Assembly (NCBI GenBank): GCA_024220505.1
Contig: JAKZZE010000008.1
Location: 1,798,001 to 1,862,000 of the forward strand
DNA: 64,000 nucleotides
Reading direction: 5' to 3'
From: Rhizopus arrhizus
Taxonomy: Eukaryota > Mucoromycota > Mucoromycetes > Mucorales > Rhizopodaceae
Shown piece by piece: positions 58,490-64,000 of the stretch. Position 1 is the first letter of the stretch, and every line of letters begins with the position of its first letter. The notes under the pieces were generated by a model that did not search any database, was not told the DNA's origin, and saw only the letters and a list, made by a program, of their open reading frames with translations. The position numbers were made by a program, and so were the translations under genes.

Positions 58490-60240
58490 GCTTTTTTAGA
58501 AAAAAAAAAAAAAAAGGAATGCTTTTTTGATAAAGTAGAAAAGAAAAAAATTCAAATTTTACAGTCACAGCAGTCCGTCATGCACAAAGCATAGATGTTA
58601 CACGAATCTATCAACAGAAAACTATGTTTCCTTTGCTCTTTTCATTCAAAATATGTACTGAAGTTGTGAGTAGACTCAACAAGACGGAAAATAAAACGTG
58701 AGTATTTATAACAAGCAAAGGATCTGCTGCTCAGTATATGAAGGATTGGAATGAAAACCATGCATCCGCCTTTTGCTTTTCGTATTTTAGAATAGATCAT
58801 GACCCTCACCTTTCTGCTTCTTTTTCGAGTATCTTTTTTAAATGCTCAATTGAATTTCTTTTGAAACTATTTATATAATCTTTTTACAATAAAAAATTAC
58901 GATCGTTCACTCTGGAAAAGAAGGAGCAAGGCTAGGTACATTTAAGCAGAAAATTTTATTTAAATAGACCTTATTTAGACATATACTATTCAATGTATAT
59001 ACCGTTTTCACTCGAGACAGATCAGAAAAAGGAAAAGGAGGCTAAAACCCTTTTGGGATCAAAGGCAAAAATGACATAGGATCAAGTGTAAAATACACTA
59101 GTTGGAGAAAGGAGAGGGGAGCCAGTCAAAGAGTCTTTTCCTGAAATGAGCTGGGGGCGTAATCGGACCTTTTGTGTAAATTAGACAAGTTCATAAAGGA
59201 TGGTGCAAGGCCATACGGCACCAAGTATTCAAGGTCAATAAGGCCAGACTGGACAAAGAAGTGGGCAACTGCATTTTGAACAAGGGTCCTGAATCGCTGC
59301 AGGACGATACAGATTCGATGGAGGCATGTTTTAGCGAGCCCGTCGGACTTTACGGTCAGTGGGTTCACTAACGCGAGGTGGATTACGCGTGGTTGAAGGA
59401 TCGAAATCGTCAGGGACTGTTCTATCTTATTGGCTCGATTATGAACAAAGCTCAGTTTCCTGCGGATAAGGAAGCTGTCTAAAGTTCTAGTCGGATATCC
59501 AGAATTCGACGGGTGTTGACGTGTCATCTGCAAAGACTAGAGCGCAATGGTTGTAGAAAGAGACGGCGTAGGACAGGCACACGGATGAGTTTAAAGCCGG
59601 TTGGTTCAGCAGATGAAGAAAATTACCTGTCATTGGCAGTCAGGCTAGGCTGGGAGGCATTGCATTTAGGTTTAGTAACCTTAGGCAAGGAGGTGTGGTT
59701 GACGGCTTCGGAGCAAGCTGTTTCCTCAAGGAAGCATTCTCTTGTTGTAACTTGCAGCTGTTAGGAATCTCTTTAAACAACCATAGGTTACAGCAATCAC
59801 AATTTTTTAACAACTTAAAAGAATTTATGGAAGGCTTCTTTGTTACCCTCCTTTTTCGTCTGCAAACTGGAATATTGGCTAAAGGTTCATTACCATATTC
59901 AGGAACGCTTCTTTGAACAAAAAGATATTGAAAAATGCTGATAGATGAAGAGGACAACACTTGATAAATTGTTGTCAGTAAAAGTAGATGAAGTAATTGA
60001 TAAATCAAAAACATTCATCGAGGCGTGGCTGCTGCAATAGATGGTTGTTTAAGGAATTCCTACTTGGAACGAAGAAGTATATGAGTGAAAGCAAATGAAA
60101 ACCAAGGGAATACCATCTTTTGTTTGGAAGTATACATACATTCTTGATATAAAAAAAAATCAACAGCTTTAAAAAATGGTTGAAATCGAGCAAATTTAAC
60201 CTTTTAGACTGCTCGGTCAAGAGAGTGTGTAACAATGTAG
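58490..60240. other. Intergenic with a GC-richer degenerate block
   Basis: The left 500 bp are the RPC4 promoter region. From about 59100 to 59760 the G+C content rises and fragments of open frame appear on both strands (minus 59533-59126, plus 59513-59764). I recognise no domain in either. The block resembles an old element or pseudogene, and its composition differs from the AT-rich DNA on both sides. Confidence 0.4.
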
Positions 60241-60259
60241 GTGAAAAGGTACAAGTTAG

Positions 60260-61050
60260 AAATCTGTATGCTATGAAAGATGAGTGTCAAAGTAAGTTTA
60301 AATTCAACTTGTAAAAATTACATATTAATTGATTATTAAATGTTACTATAGTGGATACTTTGAAAAACGTGGCCACATATTTGCATGAGCATCAAAAATA
60401 TATAACAAACTTGAAGAACAATGATTACAGCATCATTGGCTATGCTCGTAAACTAAACAGTACAGAAACAGAAGATATCAGAACAAGGTTATTACGATTA
60501 ATGTGTAGTCGCGTAAGAAGTAGATCGCTCTTTAATCATGTATTTGTATCATACAGTTGTAAAACAAATAACCCAATTTATGAAAGGGATAAAAAGAGAC
60601 AAAATAAAGTACTTGGGGAATTAAAAGCTGATGATGATATGCAAGGTAAAAAATTAAAAATCATTAGTTTATAGAAGTTATTCAGAGCTGTAAATTCTTA
60701 TTAGATATGTCTGGTGGCTTTGGATCATACAGGCCTATCTACTAATTGTGAGGATTTGCAAAATTTTTAAGGTAAACAAAATTTCAACATCTGTTGCTAG
60801 AAGCAACACCAGCCTCAAAAAAATAATAATAGATACTTTGTCGTTCAATAGCAAAGTGATCATCTATGAATGTGAAAGAATGCAAAATGATTCACAGTTA
60901 GTAAAGGCATTTGACTGTAGAATAAAAACCTCAGGATTGTCACATTGGACGAGAAGCTGCCTATGGGAAACACATACGCTCGATGCTTTAACGACATCCA
61001 GTCTAAGGACTGACAGCAGATTCATTAGTCCCAGCACCAAAAAAGCTTGA
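60260..61050 (+). pseudogene. Resolvase-like (serine-recombinase fold) gene remnant
   Basis: Spliced pieces form one resolvase-like domain. The exon from 60352 reads VATYLHEHQKYITNLK and SIIGYARKLNSTETED, then LLRLMCSRVRSRSLFNHVFV, NNPIYERD; after an intron near 60645-60703 follows CLVALDHTGLSTNCEDLQNF. A second intron ending at 60799 then leads to SNTSLKKIIIDTLSF and KAFDCRIKTSGLSHW. The pattern GYARxx ... LVALDxxGLS ... resembles the catalytic domain of IS607-type serine recombinases, but the position of the catalytic Ser is occupied by Leu. A T5 run near 60765-60769 interrupts the frame (six T would give NFLR). An upstream exon near 60260-60291 is possible. The identification is by fold-like pattern and is tentative. 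Confidence 0.45.
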
Positions 61051-61370
61051 GTTTCAAACGGCTATTTCATTTGTATTTTTACCAGGTCCAAGGACAAATC
61101 AAATTCGATTATCGCAGAGAATATTGTATAAACCAAGACCTTCTCTGCCACCTAAAACAAGTCCAAAGTTTTTCAAAAAAATACACTCGTGTTCCAAATT
61201 GGTTTTATTCTGCGCACACTAATCACATCGGCTCACAGCCTTATACAATATCTATACTTACCAATGCAGACACGCATCCTATTCTAGAATCTTTCAGCTT
61301 GATGTTATGGCGGTCCACAACGGACAACGTCGAAAGAAGATGCACATGGCGGCATTGATAAAAAAAAACC
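61051..61370 (+). other. Open frame downstream of the resolvase-like remnant
   Basis: After a plausible intron (AG acceptor near 61085) an open frame to 61358 encodes about 90 residues (KKYTRVPNWFYSAHTNHIG, ILTNADTHPILESFSLML) with balanced composition. It may be the 3' part of the same gene or a separate remnant. No family recognised. Confidence 0.3.
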
Positions 61371-61445
61371 CCCCTCCTAAAACTAAAAACAACAATAGTA
61401 GTAAAAGCAGTAAATGGAGTTGTGGGTTAATGTGGGGACAGCGAA

Positions 61446-61589
61446 ATGGAAATTAAAATCGTAGGCAATACAAAACTTGATCTATATTTAGGAATTAGAG
61501 CCGAGGTAGTTACCATCCACGGTATTGTTGCTGAAGCCGACCTCATTGTCGAAAAGATTTCGAAAAGATTCAATTTCTTTATCGAGTAG
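61446..61589 (+). CDS. Possible 47-residue small ORF
   Basis: An ATG-to-TAG frame whose product (starts MEIKIVGNTKLDLYLGIRAE) has balanced, protein-like composition and G/C-ending codons unlike the surrounding AT-rich DNA. It could be a short gene or the last exon of a decayed one. No family recognised. Confidence 0.25.
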   Translation: MEIKIVGNTKLDLYLGIRAEVVTIHGIVAEADLIVEKISKRFNFFIE

Positions 61590-61667
61590 AATCTTTATTG
61601 TAAATATATATCCATTTCCTATCTTATTTAATACATCCTATGTATTGATACCTCCAAGCATTTCTTT

Positions 61668-61672
<5 letters not shown>

Positions 61673-61742
<70 letters not shown>
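61673..61742. repeat. 70-base poly(dA:dT) tract
   Basis: The longest homopolymer in the window, 70 uninterrupted T on the plus strand, in a gene-free stretch between the accessory loci. Confidence 0.9.
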
Positions 61743-61746
<4 letters not shown>

Positions 61747-62520
61747 CTTGCACTCCTATCTTGTAACAATACAAAATGAAACATGATTATTTCATTTAGA
61801 GGTACATCATTACGTGTGTATCTATTAATTTTGACGGTTACTACATGCCTTTTACACAATTCCGCTTAATGAAGTCACTACATTTTCTTTATCACATAAT
61901 AAGCATCCTTATTATTTTTATTTGTTTAAACTGTCGATTGTTATCAAACTGCTGATAACTGTCAAGGTTAGATTAGACACACACAAGGCTTTTTAGGAAA
62001 AATGTGTTGATAAGGAGATTAGATTCAATTGATGAAACATGTGGAGCAGAACAGGACGTCCCCTGCTTGATCTAGTAAATATTAAAAGACTCAAAAAGAA
62101 AACTTACCTTCAAATGACTAAAAACCGCAGAGTTCAAAAGGTTCATGGCATAAATAAGCAAGTAGTATAGAACGATCACTACCGGTTATGAAGAGATATA
62201 ACGTATAACTAGCAGTATGTAATTAAAAACGTGAGAGTACATATTTCTTATAGCGACATGTATGCTTTTGATCTGTGCTCTAGTATCTGATAAAGGTTGG
62301 CCCTGAAGTCCGCTATGGCCACATAACTTGAATATATCGTCAGACCCACCTTAGATGGTTATATAAAAAAGACAATAAAATGGCTATGTTATAACAAGGG
62401 CTTAATATTAATGTCTATCTAGGACATAATAGCTTTAATGAAAATAAAAAATAAAAAAATGAAAAGCGAAAAAAAAAGCACTACTTAGAAAAAATAAAAT
62501 AATAGAATAAAAAAAAATGT
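61743..62520. other. Intergenic, 780 bp
   Basis: AT-rich with no supported gene. The right end has several A runs just downstream of the stop of the nuclease-like gene. Confidence 0.5.
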
Positions 62521-63938
62521 TTAAACGGAAGACTTTCCAACAAAGGAAAAGGGAAGACGGGGAGAAGTAGCTTTTTCAGCAGTATTGAGTTCGACTGCTT
62601 TTCTCTTTCGATCGTCAATTATTTTTGCCAAATTTTCCATCAACGCCTTTCCCATTAAGGTGACCTCCAACAGAGGAAGGAAATCCAATCTGATGTTTTT
62701 TGGCTTACCCGGGAAAGGAAGCTTCTTGGTGCGGGTGATTCTGGTGACGGTCTTACCAGCAGGAACATTCATTATCAAGAGCTCGAGGTTCAGACCTAAT
62801 AAAGAAAATAAAAATACGTCAATGAAAGAACATGATAAAAATAATCGTATCATGTGTGCTACTTACCCATTATTAAGAAACCAATTGTATACAGTTGGTT
62901 GATTTTATGAGGGTTGACCTCGACAAGGCCGCAAAGCATAGCTCTTATTGTCCTTGGTAACTTTACCATACCATCATCGAGGTATTTATCATCGATTATT
63001 AACACATCATGCTTACCGACTTCGGCACACCCAACTTCATCAGTGATTGTTTTAAAAAGGATGTCTACCTTTGCACCTATTACTTTTCTTTCTCTGAACT
63101 CCATAGATCTACCTTCGTTTTTGCCAAGAGCAGAAGAGACACTCGTACGCTCACCCAGCTTGGCTTTTACCTCGCTTTTTTGAAAGCTCGATATACAAAT
63201 GTCCAAAGAGTATGGAGCAAATCACCCTCGGAAAAATTCATTTGTATTCAACAGTTCGCCTTCTTCAAATAAACCAGCAGCATTCATAATGGATTCTTTT
63301 ATCCAGCGCTTCTCAAAAGAATCACTAAACTTCAGCTTTTGATCCGAAGCAAATTCGTAGTAATCTGCAGCTGTTTTTAAGGTGTTGTTGTCATAAAGAT
63401 TGATACAATTTTATATCTCGTCTTGTAAATCAGGAAGTTCGACGGAGTTGTAGGTTCTTACTTCATCAGTTTCTTCGGGAGAAAAATAATTGGGCCAGAT
63501 GGGATCTGCCAAGTCAACAATATAAGACAGACAGGGATGCTCGAAAGTACTATCGTTAATTGCTTGCATTACGATGTCTTCTATAAATCTTCCACTTTTC
63601 AACCTCCATTTCCAACCAACGAAGGCTTTGCTTTTTTTCTCCTTCAGTTTCTCTTCAAACTCGAGAAGCTTCTCCTGTAAAATATAATAGTATCAGAAAT
63701 GTGTTTAGTCTTCTTTTTTCTCTAGATAATATACCTTCACAAACAAGAAGCCTTCCACGACAGACGGAACGTTCACCAAGTTCTCCCTTACTTCCGGAAG
63801 GAAGAACCTCTTTATTTGTACAGGGATGTACACCCCTTCATCCTTGATATCCATCATATACAAGGTGCAGCTATAGCCTATTGTTACAAAGTTTGAGTCA
63901 AAACACACATCATCTAAAGTTTCGCTCAGCGTATTCAA
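62521..63938 (-). pseudogene. Broken copy of a lineage-specific, nuclease-like gene family
   Basis: Minus-strand gene, probably continuing beyond 63938. The 5' part (63938-63739) encodes MNTLSETLDDVCFDSNF and EGVYIPVQIKRFFLPEVREN. An intron follows (about 63679-63738), then LLEFEEKLKEKKSKAFVGWK. An in-frame TAA near 63415-63417 follows DLQDEI, and two one-base frame breaks lie at 63232-63236 and 63180-63185. Beyond them the frame resumes: GDLLHTLWTFVYRAFKK, KLGERTSVSSALGKNEGR, then IGAKVDILFK, GCAEVGK, KYLDDGMVKLPRTIRAML and KINQLYTIGFLIMG. A 67-bp intron precedes LNLELLIMNVPAGKTVTRI and the stop at 62521. The D-(n)-E-x-x-K pattern around VDILF and AEVGK looks like a PD-(D/E)XK nuclease core. 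I have the impression that similar proteins are numerous in Mucorales; that is recollection, not a search result. Confidence 0.5.
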
Positions 63939-64000
63939 ATATATCTTGAGATTTCAGTATGGTATTAGCTTTATCCTAGACTATGCACCAAAACAACAAT

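Overview
The window looks like nuclear DNA of an early-diverging fungus, most likely a member of the Mucorales (Rhizopus/Mucor relatives). The grounds are: AT-rich intergenic DNA with very long mononucleotide tracts; intron-rich genes whose introns are almost all 42-65 bp with GTAAGT/GTAAA-type donors; genes lost from budding yeast but kept in this group (MED23, mago nashi, a CCNDBP1/GCIP homologue, a FHIT-type HIT hydrolase); a white-collar-2-like PAS+GATA protein; and a DIRS-type tyrosine-recombinase retroelement remnant. No species call is possible from the sequence alone. All coding models below were spliced by hand and checked for reading frame.

Layout. 1-1353: ORC5 (minus, 3' end cut by the window edge). 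1562-2058: ubiquitin-eL40 fusion. 2223-3091: Ran GTPase. 3668-6329: Elg1/ATAD5 clamp unloader. 6524-7607: unidentified acidic coiled-coil protein. 7.6-11.9 kb: no gene seen. 11907-13121: WC-2-like photoreceptor partner. 13363-14205: GID8. 14890-15971: HIS6. 16080-16754: FHIT homologue, divergent from HIS6 and tail-to-tail with NSE3 (16745-17834), the two CDS overlapping by 10 bp. 17.93-19.13 kb: deleted DIRS-like element. 19.1-24.7 kb: gene desert. 24685-30256: MED23. 30907-31921: C9orf78/Tls1 homologue. 35038-36439: F-box protein. 41076-42170: medium-chain alkenal/enone reductase. 42282-43318: Rvs161/Hob3 BAR protein. 43422-43929: NHP2. 44249-45291: CCNDBP1-like. 47518-48426: alternative oxidase. 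48583-51328: symplekin/Pta1. 51491-52294: Rho GTPase. 52432-53300: large inverted-repeat (foldback) element. 53402-54194: alpha/beta hydrolase. 54271-55011: mago nashi. 55037-55825: HMG-box protein. 56061-57019: PIG-L/GPI12. 57035-58489: RPC4 subunit of RNA polymerase III. 58.5-64 kb: a degenerate accessory region with a GC-richer block, a resolvase-like gene remnant, a 70-base T tract and a broken copy of a lineage-specific gene family that looks nuclease-like.

Most genes are housekeeping: DNA replication and genome maintenance (ORC5, Elg1, NSE3), transcription and RNA processing (MED23, RPC4, symplekin, NHP2, mago, Tls1), protein turnover (ubiquitin-eL40, GID8, F-box) and trafficking/cytoskeleton (Ran, Rho, Rvs161). 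They form no operon-like pathway. Several otherwise intact genes carry a single-base frameshift in or near a short homopolymer (Rvs161, CCNDBP1-like, HMG-box, and two right-end accessory loci). This is either residual assembly error or real decay. The most unusual DNA features are the 269-bp-arm inverted repeat, the 5-nt FHIT microexon, a 29-nt intron in the Tls1 homologue, a GC-AG intron ending in 31 A, and the two accessory loci at the right end.
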